A stretch of 64,000 nucleotides of DNA from GCA-2733415 sp965178635 (GCA_965178635.1 CBCXVT010000010.1:1-64000); one strand, 5' to 3'. Counted from the stretch's first letter, positions 42,428-51,372 are shown. Numbers and translations: made by a program. The notes: generated by a model not told the origin, from the sequence alone.

Positions 42428-43255
42428 CTATAAATCCCTTTTTTTAAGTAAATAAAAGGAAGCAGACACAAAAAAGATTGTCCATACTAATACAATTGCT
42501 ATTTCATGCCAATGTACAGCATAGTCGTATGCTAAATTTGTTTTGTCAGGGCTTGATATCATGATAATACGTTGAATGGGCTGATTGATTAAATTGTAAA
42601 GAGCAGTAAAAGGTGCAAACATCATAATATTATTTGCAATGTCTTCATTCGCCCAATTCCACTGTAGGTTCTCATAAATTATTAACTCAACAAACGCTGT
42701 TACTACTAGTGCTCCTAAGGCAAACGCACTTCTTTTTATTAATACGGCTAAGAATAAACAAAAACTAAAGAAGCCTAATAGTTTAAAAAAGTATGCGGCT
42801 AAAAATTCAATATCAATCATTATGATGCTTATGTCAGTATGTGACGAATGAATTAAACCAATTATTAATGTGGCTATTCCTATAAATAATGTAGATAGTG
42901 CAGTATAAATTAAAATGAAGTAAAATTTAGAGAGGATAAACTCTTTCTTGCTTAATCCATCAATTAAATTTTGTTTTACAGTTCGGTTGCTATATTCATT
43001 CGCAACCATTGAAACTACAATTAATGCAAAAAAGAGCTTAAAGTAGCTGGCGAAAAATGGAATAATATGCCAAATTAACGGGAAGTTAAAAATGCCAGTT
43101 TGTGCTAAGTCTATGGTGAAATACCCAAAGAAGTCTATTTTAATTGATGAGAGTATTAAAACAGAAAATGGTACAATAAATGAGACTACAATTAAAAACC
43201 GACTCATTTTGTTCAACCATAACTTTTGAAATTCTATTTGGAGTAAACGATTCAT
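42428..43255 (-). CDS. ABC-2 type transporter permease
   Basis: A 275-residue membrane protein with about six helices (residues ~20-38, 62-82, 108-135, 150-172, 178-195, 250-270). The N-terminus MNRLLQIEFQKLWLNKMSRFLI and the loop SNRTVKQNLIDGLSKKEFILSKF near residue 90 are typical of ABC-2 permeases. It is preceded by the matching ATPase (6-base gap) with which it forms an exporter of unknown substrate. It is the downstream member of a two-gene operon. Confidence 0.92.
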   Translation of the reverse strand: MNRLLQIEFQKLWLNKMSRFLIVVSFIVPFSVLILSSIKIDFFGYFTIDLAQTGIFNFPLIWHIIPFFASYFKLFFALIVVSMVANEYSNRTVKQNLIDGLSKKEFILSKFYFILIYTALSTLFIGIATLIIGLIHSSHTDISIIMIDIEFLAAYFFKLLGFFSFCLFLAVLIKRSAFALGALVVTAFVELIIYENLQWNWANEDIANNIMMFAPFTALYNLINQPIQRIIMISSPDKTNLAYDYAVHWHEIAIVLVWTIFFVSASFYLLKKRDL

Positions 43256-43261
43256 GGCAAT

Positions 43262-44161
43262 TTATTTATTGTTAGTTAATTGTAAAAATTGATTTTCTAA
43301 ACTCTCTTTTCTTTTTACGAGATGAGAGAGTAAAATACCTTTATCATGTAAAAGTGTATTAAGTTTATCAGGAGCAATATCATTATTTAAAAACGCAATT
43401 ATTTTTCCTTCTTCCTCCTTAACAGTACCGAATGTTTCACTGTCATTTAAAAAAGATAGTAATTCTGTTTTTTGTGCGCTATTCAACTCAAAAAAACCTT
43501 TTGTAGCAATTAATTCATCAACTCTACCTTCATATAATTTTTCACCATGTCTTAATATTACAACGTGAGTACATACTTTTTCAACTTCGTCCAAAAGATG
43601 CGATGCTAATAATATAGTTGTTCCTTGAGCTGCTATTGATGTTATTAAAGCTCTAATTTGATGTATACCTTGTGGGTCTAAGCCGTTTGTTGGTTCATCT
43701 AAAATCAATATCTCCGGGTCATTTAATAGGGCAGAAGCAATTGCTAAACGTTGTTTCATTCCTAACGAAAAAGATCTAAATTTACTATCTTTTCGTTCTA
43801 TTAAGCCAACAAGTATTAGTTTTTCAATGATTTTATGTGTTGGGATACTTTTTATTTTACAAACTAATTTTAAATTCTCATAAGCAGTCATGTAGGGGTA
43901 AAAGTTTGGGTGCTCAATAATAGCTCCTACCTTTTTTAATGCCTCATGTGTAGAAATAGTGTTATTAAACCATGAAAAATCTCCAGATGATTTATTTACA
44001 ACATTTAAAACGATACCTAAAGTGGTTGATTTTCCGCTTCCATTTGGACCAAGAATGCCATATACATTTCCTTTTTGAATTGAAAACGATAGGTTGTTAA
44101 CTGCGTGAAGAGTCCCGAATTTCTTATTTAAATTTTTTATTGATAAGATTGTGTTTTCCAT
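43262..44161 (-). CDS. ABC transporter ATP-binding protein (CcmA/BcrA-like)
   Basis: A 299-residue ATPase with Walker A GPNGSGKSTT near residue 38, Q-loop IIEHPNFYPY (His-Pro in place of the Gln), signature FSLGMKQRLAIA near 133, Walker B ILILDEPTNGLDP near 152 and the switch histidine ASHLLDE near 188. A ~75-residue C-terminal extension is present, as in BcrA-type drug/bacteriocin exporters. It is the first gene of the operon with the ABC-2 permease. The substrate is unknown. Confidence 0.94.
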   Translation of the reverse strand: MENTILSIKNLNKKFGTLHAVNNLSFSIQKGNVYGILGPNGSGKSTTLGIVLNVVNKSSGDFSWFNNTISTHEALKKVGAIIEHPNFYPYMTAYENLKLVCKIKSIPTHKIIEKLILVGLIERKDSKFRSFSLGMKQRLAIASALLNDPEILILDEPTNGLDPQGIHQIRALITSIAAQGTTILLASHLLDEVEKVCTHVVILRHGEKLYEGRVDELIATKGFFELNSAQKTELLSFLNDSETFGTVKEEEGKIIAFLNNDIAPDKLNTLLHDKGILLSHLVKRKESLENQFLQLTNNK

Positions 44162-44253
44162 AGTATTGAAAGCTTATAATAACAAGACGAGAGTTCAGTT
44201 ATTTTGTTACAGAAATAGTTTTTCTTTTTTTAAAGAAAAAATAATGGTCAAAA

Positions 44254-44284
44254 TTTGGAAGAGATTTCAAAAATTGTATATTTG
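44254..44284 (+). promoter_or_regulatory. Consensus promoter of candidate small RNA 3
   Basis: TTTG (44254-44257), 19 bases, then TATATTTG (44277-44284): both boxes match the Bacteroidota consensus exactly. It points plus-strand in a gap between two minus-strand genes, so it does not serve either neighbour. Confidence 0.8.
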
Positions 44285-44288
44285 AAAT

Positions 44289-44408
44289 ATAATTACAAAA
44301 TAACTTACTGTGAGGACATTAGCTACAGCCCCATAAGCTTACTAAAGAGAGTAGTGAATTAGTGTAATTTATAAAAAAAACATTCTAGTCTATTAGAATG
44401 TTTTTTCT
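44289..44408 (+). ncRNA. Candidate small RNA 3, possibly 6S-like
   Basis: This is a predicted transcript of about 120 nt from the consensus promoter to a U-rich terminator. The ends of its body pair: AATTACA (44291-44297) with TGTAATT (44363-44369), enclosing a rod-like segment with inner AGCT/AGCT pairing (44321, 44336) and an 11-base loop. There is no convincing reading frame. A long hairpin with an internal bubble and a strong own promoter is what 6S RNA looks like; the Rfam 6S-Flavo family is the first comparison to make. The identity is inference. Confidence 0.6.
44375..44408 (+). terminator. Terminator of candidate small RNA 3
   Basis: The stem AAAAAACATTCTA (44375-44387) pairs with TAGAATGTTTTTT (44394-44406), with a 6-base loop. 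Confidence 0.75.
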
Positions 44409-44504
44409 TTTTAAAAGTGTTATCAACAATTTTTAATAATCTCTTTATGTGCTAATCTTCTTTATATTGTAATACAAAATATAGAAGCTATAGGACTTTT
44501 GTTT

Positions 44505-44598
44505 AGGGTGTCAAACCTTTACTAAATTAAAGAGAGTGGCACTTCTGAGTGCTATACTAACAAAGAAACCTCTTAAATATAGTTTAAGAGTTTTTTTT
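44505..44598 (+). ncRNA. Candidate small RNA 4
   Basis: This is a predicted transcript of about 90 nt ending in a strong terminator at 44566-44598. An internal hairpin TGGCACT (44537-44543) pairs with AGTGCTA (44548-44554). It shares TTACTAAA...GAGAGT (44519-44539) with small RNA 3 (44339-44354), with a 5-base insertion. Its promoter is weaker: GACTTTTG (44494-44501) differs from TANNTTTG at one base, and no proper -33 box was found. No open reading frame is apparent. It may be a diverged paralogue of RNA 3. Confidence 0.45.
44566..44598 (+). terminator. Terminator of candidate small RNA 4
   Basis: The stem CTCTTAAA (44570-44577) pairs with TTTAAGAG (44583-44590) and is followed by eight T. 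It lies two bases from the convergent 3' end of the nucleoid-associated protein gene. Confidence 0.7.
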
Positions 44599-44599
44599 G

Positions 44600-45661
44600 T
44601 TATGACCCTTTTTGTTCTTTATTGAAATAGACTAAGTAATAATACATTTGCTTTTCTTCATCCCAACCTTTTTCAACAAATTTTTCAGCAGATTCTGGAT
44701 TTATAAAATCCATTTTAATTTGAATATTGGTATCTAAATCAATAACGTTTTTTATTTTTTTTCTAGAAGCTGTAACTGCTGTATTAGAAATTGGAAATTC
44801 CGTTAAATCTTCCACGTTAAATTTAGGCGCCTTCTCTTGTTTGTAGTGCTTAAATTCCGGAATCAATTCTGGGTTTTCAATAACATTATTCAAGAAACTT
44901 GTCTCTTCAAAATTGTCATTCTTTGCAAAATAATCCATTGAGCGATTCATAAACATCACTTCTTCCTTTTTATCTTCCGCTGGAAAAACTACATCTTTTG
45001 CAAAGTTCTGACACAGTTGTAAGTATTTTTTTGTGAAGAAGTTATCGTCAGCTAAAGCATCAACACCTAAGAAATGTTCTAACCAATATTTGGTGTCATA
45101 CTTATTAGAATCTGAGGATAATATTTTATAACCAGTTTTTTTTTCTATATTAAATATAATACAACCTTTATCTAATTTTTTCAAATTAACACCTTGTTGT
45201 AAAACAGCGTCTAAATTCTCTTTAGTTTCATTAAACTGAAGGAAATCATGTTGTAATTCACTTTTAAAAATTCCAATTCCATCAACTTTTTGATTGTCAA
45301 TTACCAAATTGTTTAAATAGGTAATATACACTTCACCACTTTTAATGTGTGGGTGCATTGATTGGTCATATAAATGACTTGTAATTTGTCTTGAAGCCTC
45401 ATGAATAGTACTAGGGTTTAAGAAAACTTCAGAAACAATTTTGTGTAGTTCATTAAATTCTACATCTACCTCATTAGAAAACTGAAAATAATTTTCTTCT
45501 TTTTCTCTAAACGGTTTAAAGAAAAATTCCTTTAATAAAGGCATTAACTCATCGTCCATTTGATATGGTTCTTTTGATAAAAAAGCACCTTCAGCTTTAC
45601 TTTTGTTTCCAACTCTATGAATTGATAAACTGTCTATATTTGTTTGGTATAAGTTAATCAT
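44600..45661 (-). CDS. Nucleoid-associated protein (NdpA/YejK, 37-kDa family)
   Basis: A 353-residue DNA-associated protein of the PF04245 family, recognised by the N-terminus LSIHRVGNKSKAEGAFLSKEPYQMDDEL, the SREITSHLYDQS-like segment SRQITSHLYDQSMHPHIKSGEV near residue 96, and GCIIFNIEKKTGYKI near 167. The family binds nucleoid DNA in E. coli (YejK); its exact role is unclear. It is cytosolic. It is followed 56 bases upstream on the same strand by the pRiA4b ORF-3-like gene. Confidence 0.9.
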   Translation of the reverse strand: MINLYQTNIDSLSIHRVGNKSKAEGAFLSKEPYQMDDELMPLLKEFFFKPFREKEENYFQFSNEVDVEFNELHKIVSEVFLNPSTIHEASRQITSHLYDQSMHPHIKSGEVYITYLNNLVIDNQKVDGIGIFKSELQHDFLQFNETKENLDAVLQQGVNLKKLDKGCIIFNIEKKTGYKILSSDSNKYDTKYWLEHFLGVDALADDNFFTKKYLQLCQNFAKDVVFPAEDKKEEVMFMNRSMDYFAKNDNFEETSFLNNVIENPELIPEFKHYKQEKAPKFNVEDLTEFPISNTAVTASRKKIKNVIDLDTNIQIKMDFINPESAEKFVEKGWDEEKQMYYYLVYFNKEQKGS

Positions 45662-45717
45662 TTGTGTAAATATTTAGTGTAAAACTGAAAAGTAGTAATG
45701 TATGAATTAAGAATGGT

Positions 45718-46233
45718 TTAATTCCATAAATCGTCATAATTATCAAAAGATTGATCGTCTAAATCTTCGAATTCATTAAAATCTAGATCATCGTCATTCT
45801 CTTCTTTTTCAGCCTCAAAAACTTTATCTGGTGGGCTATCAGGCAATTCACCATGAGCAAACATTAAGTTCGGGTAACTCACGCCATCTTGTGGTTCAGC
45901 AATTTCAGCAAGCTCAATTAGGAAAGTCCACATTGTAAAGAAGTCATACACATAAATTAGCTTTCGCTCATGTTCTGTAATGATATCATCTAAAGCTGTT
46001 TCTGCCATAATGCGTACAGAATCTCCACCTTCACTCATATCAAATAAAGCAATTTCCTCACCTTGAGTCCATTCTTCATCACTGATATAAAACGACGCCA
46101 TTTCTCCGCCTTCAAAACCAAATGCTTGCACAATGGCATTGTTAAAATCTTCCGCTGTTGCTGAAGCTTTTATTTCGATGTCTCTAAACACATCTTCCTG
46201 ATCATCAAGTATAACTCTAAAACGGTATATCAT
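45718..46233 (-). CDS. pRiA4b ORF-3-like protein with acidic tail
   Basis: A 171-residue protein whose first ~110 residues match the PRiA4_ORF3 fold (IYRFRVILDDQEDVFRDIEIKASATAEDF, then AFGFEGGEMASFYISDEEW, and LIYVYDFFTMWTFLIEL). The family is named for a plasmid open reading frame and is also listed as an IS1096 passenger protein, but no IS or plasmid sequence is present here. The tail is extremely acidic (DDDLDFNEFEDLDDQSFDNYDDLW). The chromosomal form is widespread in Bacteroidota and of unknown function. Confidence 0.85.
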   Translation of the reverse strand: MIYRFRVILDDQEDVFRDIEIKASATAEDFNNAIVQAFGFEGGEMASFYISDEEWTQGEEIALFDMSEGGDSVRIMAETALDDIITEHERKLIYVYDFFTMWTFLIELAEIAEPQDGVSYPNLMFAHGELPDSPPDKVFEAEKEENDDDLDFNEFEDLDDQSFDNYDDLWN

Positions 46234-46275
46234 GGTAAAATTTAATTTTTAAAAGTGCAAAAATCGACAATTATT

Positions 46276-47292
46276 TTATTTACTGAAACGATGTAAGGTA
46301 AAAGTCATGGCCGATAATAAAAAAAATGCGCCGACTTGATGAGCAACGCCTAACCAAACCGGTACATGTAATACTAATGTGCTAACACCTAATACAAACT
46401 GAACAGTTACGAGTAATAGTAACCAGTTAATTCCTTTTTGTTGCCAAGCAGTTAGAGTTTCTTTTTTTGATTTAAACCATATCAAACCGATTGATATGAC
46501 TACTAAGTATGCTATAATTCGATGTATGAATTGTACACCACTTTTCCCTTCAACAAAATTTTTATATAACGGATTTTGCTCAATATACACCGTTTCATGT
46601 ATGAATTTACTTTCATTCATTAACGGCCAATGGTTATGAATAAATCCTGCATCTAAGCCTGCAACAAAAGCACCGTAAACTATTTGAACAATTAAAATAA
46701 CTAAAGCAATTCTAATCAGGTTTCTTAATTTAATATTGATGTCTTTTTTGTTCGGAAACATTAAATCTAAGGCAACCCAAAAGGTGTAAGCGAATGTTAG
46801 AAAAGCAGTAGTTAAATGTGCAGATAACCTATAATGACTCACATCCGGATTATCTACCAAACCACTCTTTACCATATACCAACCTAAGAATCCTTGAAAA
46901 CCTCCCATAATCAACAGTATTATTGATTTTCGGATTGTTGGTTTTGATAATTGTTTGGTAATTAAAAAGTAGACAAATGGTAAGAAAAAGACTAAACCTA
47001 TAAATCTACCGATGACTCTGTGTAGCCATTCCCAAAAATAGATGTCTTTAAAATCTTGTAATGAAAAATGATTATTGAGTTTTTGATATTCTGGATATTG
47101 TTGATACAATTCAAAAGCTTCTTGCCACTCAACTTCTCCAGTTGGGGGGATAGTGCCACTAATTAATTTGTAGTTAGAAATAGATAGTCCAGAGTGAGTT
47201 AGTCTAGTAATACCGCCAACTACAACCATAATGAATATAAGGGCACAGCCAGTTAATAACCAATATATTACTTTTTTGTTATCTTGTTTCAT
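46276..47292 (-). CDS. ctaA: Heme A synthase (COX15/CtaA family)
   Basis: Oxidises heme O to heme A for cytochrome c oxidase in the inner membrane. The 338-residue, eight-helix protein opens with the hallmark GGITRLTHSGLSI near residue 25. Four conserved heme-ligand histidines are in place: WEWLHRVIGR, SAHLTTAF, FIHRIIAY and VAHQVGAF. It is the Cox15-like type. It is 19 bases after the CCA-enzyme gene and probably in one transcript with it. Confidence 0.95.
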   Translation of the reverse strand: MKQDNKKVIYWLLTGCALIFIMVVVGGITRLTHSGLSISNYKLISGTIPPTGEVEWQEAFELYQQYPEYQKLNNHFSLQDFKDIYFWEWLHRVIGRFIGLVFFLPFVYFLITKQLSKPTIRKSIILLIMGGFQGFLGWYMVKSGLVDNPDVSHYRLSAHLTTAFLTFAYTFWVALDLMFPNKKDINIKLRNLIRIALVILIVQIVYGAFVAGLDAGFIHNHWPLMNESKFIHETVYIEQNPLYKNFVEGKSGVQFIHRIIAYLVVISIGLIWFKSKKETLTAWQQKGINWLLLLVTVQFVLGVSTLVLHVPVWLGVAHQVGAFFLLSAMTFTLHRFSK

Positions 47293-47311
47293 GAGTAATG
47301 TGTTAACTCAA

Positions 47312-48751
47312 TTAGTTTAGTTTGTCGTTTAAAATTAGGCCTAATTCCACCCCTTTTTTTAGCATAAGTTGGAAAGCTTGTTCATGATCATTTGCAATGT
47401 CGCCTTCTAAAATAGCTTCTTTAATAAATTCTTTTAGAGTTCCGATCTCTCTACATGGTTTTAAATTGAAAGCCTCCATAATCTCTTCTCCAGTTACAGG
47501 AGGTTGAAAATTTCTAACTTTATCGCGTTCTTCAACTTCAACAATTTTATGACGTACAATTTTAAAATTATGATGGTATTTTTTAAACTTTTTAGGATTT
47601 TTGGTTGTGATATCGGCTTCACAAAGCGTCATTAAATCTTCAATATGTTCACCTGCATCAAACACCAAACGTCTCACTGCAGAATCTGTTGTTTTATTGT
47701 CTGCAATGACAATTGGTCGTGAGCTCATGCGTACCATTTTCTGAACAAATTTCATTTTGTCATTCAATGGCATTTTGAGTCTTTTAAATAATTTATAGAC
47801 CATTTTAGAGCCTACAAATTCATGCCCGTGAAAGGTCCATCCAACTTTTTTACTAAACTTTTTAGTAGGTGCTTTACCAATATCATGTAATAAGGCAGCC
47901 CAGCGTAACCAAAGGTTGTCAGTTGTTTTTGCAATATTGTCTACAACCTCTAACGTATGGTAGAAATTATCTTTATGTAATTGCCCTTCAACTTCATCAA
48001 CACCTTTTAAGGCAACTAATTCAGGTAGTAAGTATGGTAATAATCCTGTTTCTTCTAAAAGTAAAAAACCAATTGAAGGCGTTGGACTCGCCATTATTTT
48101 ATTTAACTCATCAACAATACGTTCTTTAGTAATGATGGTGATGCGTTCTTTATTTTTAGTAATAGCTTTTAACGATTCGTGCTCAATTCTGAAATTTAAT
48201 TGCGTTGCAAACCGTACAGCACGCATCATGCGTAACGGATCATCAGAATACGTTATATCTGGATTTAATGGTGTTTTTAAAAGTTGTTCATTTAGGTGTA
48301 CACATCCATTAAAAGGGTCTAATAAATTCCCGTAAGTTTTTTCAGATAAACTTATTGCTAGAGCATTTATGGTGAAATCTCTTCGGTTTTGATCGTCTTC
48401 TAAAGTGCCGTTTTCTACAATAGGATTTCTACTTTCCTTAGCGTAAGATTCTTTACGGGCACCTACAAACTCAATTTCAATGTCGTCAGTTCTAAGCATT
48501 GCAGTACCATAAGTTTTGAACACTTGAACTTTTGGATTGTTAGGTAAAAGTGAAGCTACTTTTTGAGCCAGTTCAATACCGCTACCAATTGCAACCACGT
48601 CAATATCTTTGGCATTACCTCTTTTTAAAAGGTAATCTCTTACAAAACCACCAATAACATAGCTGTCAATATTTAAAAGGGTTGTTGCCTTTTGAATGAC
48701 CTTAAAAACAGGGTGTTGTAAAGCTTCTGTATGCGTATTAATTTCGGACAT
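47312..48751 (-). CDS. CCA tRNA nucleotidyltransferase with HD domain
   Basis: Adds or repairs the 3' CCA of tRNA, or a poly(A)-polymerase relative. The 479-residue protein has the class II nucleotidyltransferase motif YVIGGFVRDYLL near residue 30, the metal aspartates in KDIDVV near 47, RRDFTINALAI near 118 and DPLRMMRAVRFATQL near 167, then an HD domain (ALLHDIGKAPTKK) near 287. In Bacteroidota this HD-bearing type is the CCA-adding enzyme. It ends adjacent to the TsaC-type gene, whose stop directly precedes its start; the two genes abut. Confidence 0.94.
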   Translation of the reverse strand: MSEINTHTEALQHPVFKVIQKATTLLNIDSYVIGGFVRDYLLKRGNAKDIDVVAIGSGIELAQKVASLLPNNPKVQVFKTYGTAMLRTDDIEIEFVGARKESYAKESRNPIVENGTLEDDQNRRDFTINALAISLSEKTYGNLLDPFNGCVHLNEQLLKTPLNPDITYSDDPLRMMRAVRFATQLNFRIEHESLKAITKNKERITIITKERIVDELNKIMASPTPSIGFLLLEETGLLPYLLPELVALKGVDEVEGQLHKDNFYHTLEVVDNIAKTTDNLWLRWAALLHDIGKAPTKKFSKKVGWTFHGHEFVGSKMVYKLFKRLKMPLNDKMKFVQKMVRMSSRPIVIADNKTTDSAVRRLVFDAGEHIEDLMTLCEADITTKNPKKFKKYHHNFKIVRHKIVEVEERDKVRNFQPPVTGEEIMEAFNLKPCREIGTLKEFIKEAILEGDIANDHEQAFQLMLKKGVELGLILNDKLN

Positions 48752-49312
48752 TTATTTTCTAATAATTGTCACCAAACCTGAGTTTGTTAATTTGATAATT
48801 GACGATGGCTTAGCAGACTTTTTTTCGAACCGCGAATTTACAACATAGTCTACACCTTTTAAAATCTCATCGCTTATTTCTGAAAAGCTTTTTGGTGATG
48901 GTTGACCAGAGATGTTTGCTGATGTTGATACAATTGCGCCGTTAAACTGACGTAACAATTGAAAACAGAAGTCGTCATCTGGTATTCTAATTGCTATTGT
49001 GTTATCTGAACCGATTAAGTTTTCTGCTAGATTTTGCGGCGCATCATAAACAATTGTTGTTGGGTTTTCTGCAACTTCAATAATATCTAATGCTACTTCA
49101 GGTATTTGTTTAATGTATTTACTTAACATCCTATCATCAGCAACTAAACAGATTAATGCTTTAGAGTCGATGCGTTTTTTTAAAGCATATACTTTTTTTA
49201 CAGCATCTGCATTAGTTGCATCACAACCAATGCCCCAAATAGTATCAGTTGGATAGAGTATAAGTCCGCCGTTTTTTAAATGCTGAACGCATTGTTTTAT
49301 GTGTTGGTGCAT
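48752..49312 (-). CDS. L-threonylcarbamoyladenylate synthase (Sua5/YciO/YrdC family)
   Basis: Makes the activated intermediate for t6A at position 37 of ANN-decoding tRNAs. A 186-residue single-domain YrdC fold with ILYPTDTIWGIGCDATN near residue 17, KKRIDSKALICLV near 45, TIAIRIPDDDFC near 118 and the closing VSTSANISGQPSP near 136. No C-terminal Sua5 domain is present. Its 3' end abuts the start of the CCA-enzyme gene, so two tRNA-maturation enzymes are co-transcribed. Confidence 0.94.
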   Translation of the reverse strand: MHQHIKQCVQHLKNGGLILYPTDTIWGIGCDATNADAVKKVYALKKRIDSKALICLVADDRMLSKYIKQIPEVALDIIEVAENPTTIVYDAPQNLAENLIGSDNTIAIRIPDDDFCFQLLRQFNGAIVSTSANISGQPSPKSFSEISDEILKGVDYVVNSRFEKKSAKPSSIIKLTNSGLVTIIRK

Positions 49313-49313
49313 T

Positions 49314-50267
49314 TTAGCTTAAAATAGTTTTTATCCAATTAGTGTAATGATACTTTGTATAAATTTCTTCATCAATACTTTCGTATGGAGTACTGAAGAA
49401 GTTGTTAGGGATATTTATGTCTTCTTCAGGTTTTATTACATGTATATTGTTAGGGTTATAAAAATCATAGTTTTTAATATCCATATTAGTCGTGATTAGC
49501 TTTTTCTCAAAGAATAAACTTTCAAACACTCTAAAAGTTAGCCCATCTTGAACGCCGAATTTATGTATATCAACAATAATGTTTGAGTTTTTTATATAAT
49601 TTAATACTTGTTGATTGTTTTTTCTCGTAGAAGTATATTCTATTAGGTTAGAGGTGTTTTTTTTTTCTGAATGGACTAAAAATGAGTAATCTATATTGAT
49701 AGATTTTAAATATTCAGCCATTTTTAATAGAGCATCGAACCTATAATCTTTTGACATAATTGTAAACGCATTATACGTTTTCGTTGCGTTTTTTTTCTCA
49801 ATATCTTTTAAATATATAAAGTTTGAAATGAAATTAAGTTTAAAATCCTTAACATCTTTTTTTTCATAAGAAAATACTTTGTCGAAAAATGTAATTACAT
49901 CTTTTTTTCGACTGATATTATTGATGGAATCATGATAATAAGCAATAAAATTATCAGTTCTAGTTTTGAGTTCCTTTAATTGAGAGTCAAAAAATAAATC
50001 AGGCCTTATAATTAAAACATAGTCATATTTCTTATTTATAGTTGACTTTACTATAGGCTGTAGTTTATAAAAGTTTTTTAATTTACGTTTAGTAAACAGT
50101 TTATATAGTCCAGAATACACTTTCTGAAAAACATTTTTGTATTTGAACTTTAGATTAGCAATATTATGATAGTCAACACTGTGAAAATTTTTCTGTAATT
50201 CTTCATGAATGATATCATAATAACCACTTAAATCATAAGTGATAAATAAGATTTTTTTATTTTGCAT
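49314..50267 (-). CDS. Glycosyltransferase-like protein of the surface polysaccharide region (CgeB-like)
   Basis: A protein of 317 residues from the ATG at 50267 (MQNKKILFITYDLSGYYD); the ATG three codons earlier is also possible. The N-terminal Rossmann-like half (KKILFITYDL, YDYVLIIRPDLFF, TDNFIAYYHDSINN) and C-terminal half (NIIVDIHKFGVQDGLTFRVFESLFFEKKLITT) resemble CgeB/GT4-type transferases, with the Glu in RVFESL as in the EX7E motif. The donor and acceptor are unknown. It overlaps the upstream family 4 glycosyltransferase by about 11 bases, indicating one operon. Confidence 0.75.
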   Translation of the reverse strand: MQNKKILFITYDLSGYYDIIHEELQKNFHSVDYHNIANLKFKYKNVFQKVYSGLYKLFTKRKLKNFYKLQPIVKSTINKKYDYVLIIRPDLFFDSQLKELKTRTDNFIAYYHDSINNISRKKDVITFFDKVFSYEKKDVKDFKLNFISNFIYLKDIEKKNATKTYNAFTIMSKDYRFDALLKMAEYLKSINIDYSFLVHSEKKNTSNLIEYTSTRKNNQQVLNYIKNSNIIVDIHKFGVQDGLTFRVFESLFFEKKLITTNMDIKNYDFYNPNNIHVIKPEEDINIPNNFFSTPYESIDEEIYTKYHYTNWIKTILS

Positions 50268-51372
50268 AGTCTGCATAAACTTGATTTAACTCTAGATACA
50301 TTTTTTTTGAAATAACATCTTTTGTAAAGTTATCTAATAAATACTGTAAGCCATTAGTGGTAAATTTCTGCTGTAACTCTTTATTATTAATTAAGAGTTC
50401 TACTTTATCTGCAAAATCTATTGGGTTACCAACTTCGGCCAATAATCCAGTTTCATTATCTACAATTACTTCAGGAATTCCACCAGCATTGGCGGCAACA
50501 ATAGGTACTTTACAAGCGTATGATTCTAGTAAAACTCCACCTGTAGGTTCGTTATTTGATGTGAACATAAACAGATCAAATTCAGGTAACAGTTCTGGTA
50601 TATTTTTTCTAAATCCAGCAAAAATGATATGCTCCTCTAAATTTAGATCTTTTACCTGTTGTCTTACATCTTGCTCTAATTTACCTTTACCAATTAAAAC
50701 ATACTTGGCTTTTAGAGTGTTTCGTTTTACTAATTCTGCAACTGTGTTTACCCAAGTTACGTGATCTTTAAATCCAGTAAATTCTGCTATGTTTCCGATA
50801 ATCTTATAATCAGAAGGAATATTTAGTTCTTTATGAAGTAACCCGTTTTTATGTTTTTTTGTAAATTTATGAATGTCGGTAACACTACCAACTACACATA
50901 ATTTTGAATGATCTTTAACCGCAAACTTTAGATCATTTACTACAGGGTGTGAAACACATATAATTTTTTTAATGCCTTTGTAATTGTATTTCCATTTTCT
51001 TAAAAAATTGGTGTCCACCCTTTTAATTAATGTTCTGCATAAAACTAATGGCACATCTAACTTATAAAATAAAGACGAAAGTACAGCTAAAGTATGTGAC
51101 TTGCTGTTGTGTATGAAAACAATATCAATCTTATTTTTTTTTACAAAATGTGCTAGTTTTTTTGCGAATTTTAAATCGTACTCACCTTTAATATCAAAAC
51201 CCGAAACTTGCATACCCTTTTGTTCCGCAACCTCTAATAAGGGGGAAGAGTTTGGGCAAATAATATATTGATCTTCTACATAATTATGTTCTTTAAAAGC
51301 CTCATATAAATAAATTATTTTTTGCTCATGTCCACGCCATACACTAGAAGCAGTAATTTGTAAAAGTCTCAT
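50257..51372 (-). CDS. Family 4 glycosyltransferase
   Basis: A 371-residue GT-B retaining glycosyltransferase: N-terminal acceptor half (MRLLQITASSVWRGHEQKI) and donor half with KYVLIGKGKLEQDVRQ, IIFAGFRKNIPELL and FMFTSNNEPTGGVLLESYACKVPIVAANAGGIPE containing the EX7E-type element. It probably adds a sugar in lipopolysaccharide core or O-antigen synthesis. It is the first gene of the minus-strand pair, divergent from the epimerase gene with 187 bases between; no exact promoter match was seen there. Confidence 0.92.
   Translation of the reverse strand: MRLLQITASSVWRGHEQKIIYLYEAFKEHNYVEDQYIICPNSSPLLEVAEQKGMQVSGFDIKGEYDLKFAKKLAHFVKKNKIDIVFIHNSKSHTLAVLSSLFYKLDVPLVLCRTLIKRVDTNFLRKWKYNYKGIKKIICVSHPVVNDLKFAVKDHSKLCVVGSVTDIHKFTKKHKNGLLHKELNIPSDYKIIGNIAEFTGFKDHVTWVNTVAELVKRNTLKAKYVLIGKGKLEQDVRQQVKDLNLEEHIIFAGFRKNIPELLPEFDLFMFTSNNEPTGGVLLESYACKVPIVAANAGGIPEVIVDNETGLLAEVGNPIDFADKVELLINNKELQQKFTTNGLQYLLDNFTKDVISKKMYLELNQVYADYAK

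Noticed and set aside
45718..46233. Insertion-sequence passenger (IS1096 TnpR-like name)
   Set aside because: No inverted repeats, transposase or plasmid genes are nearby; the family is widespread on chromosomes.
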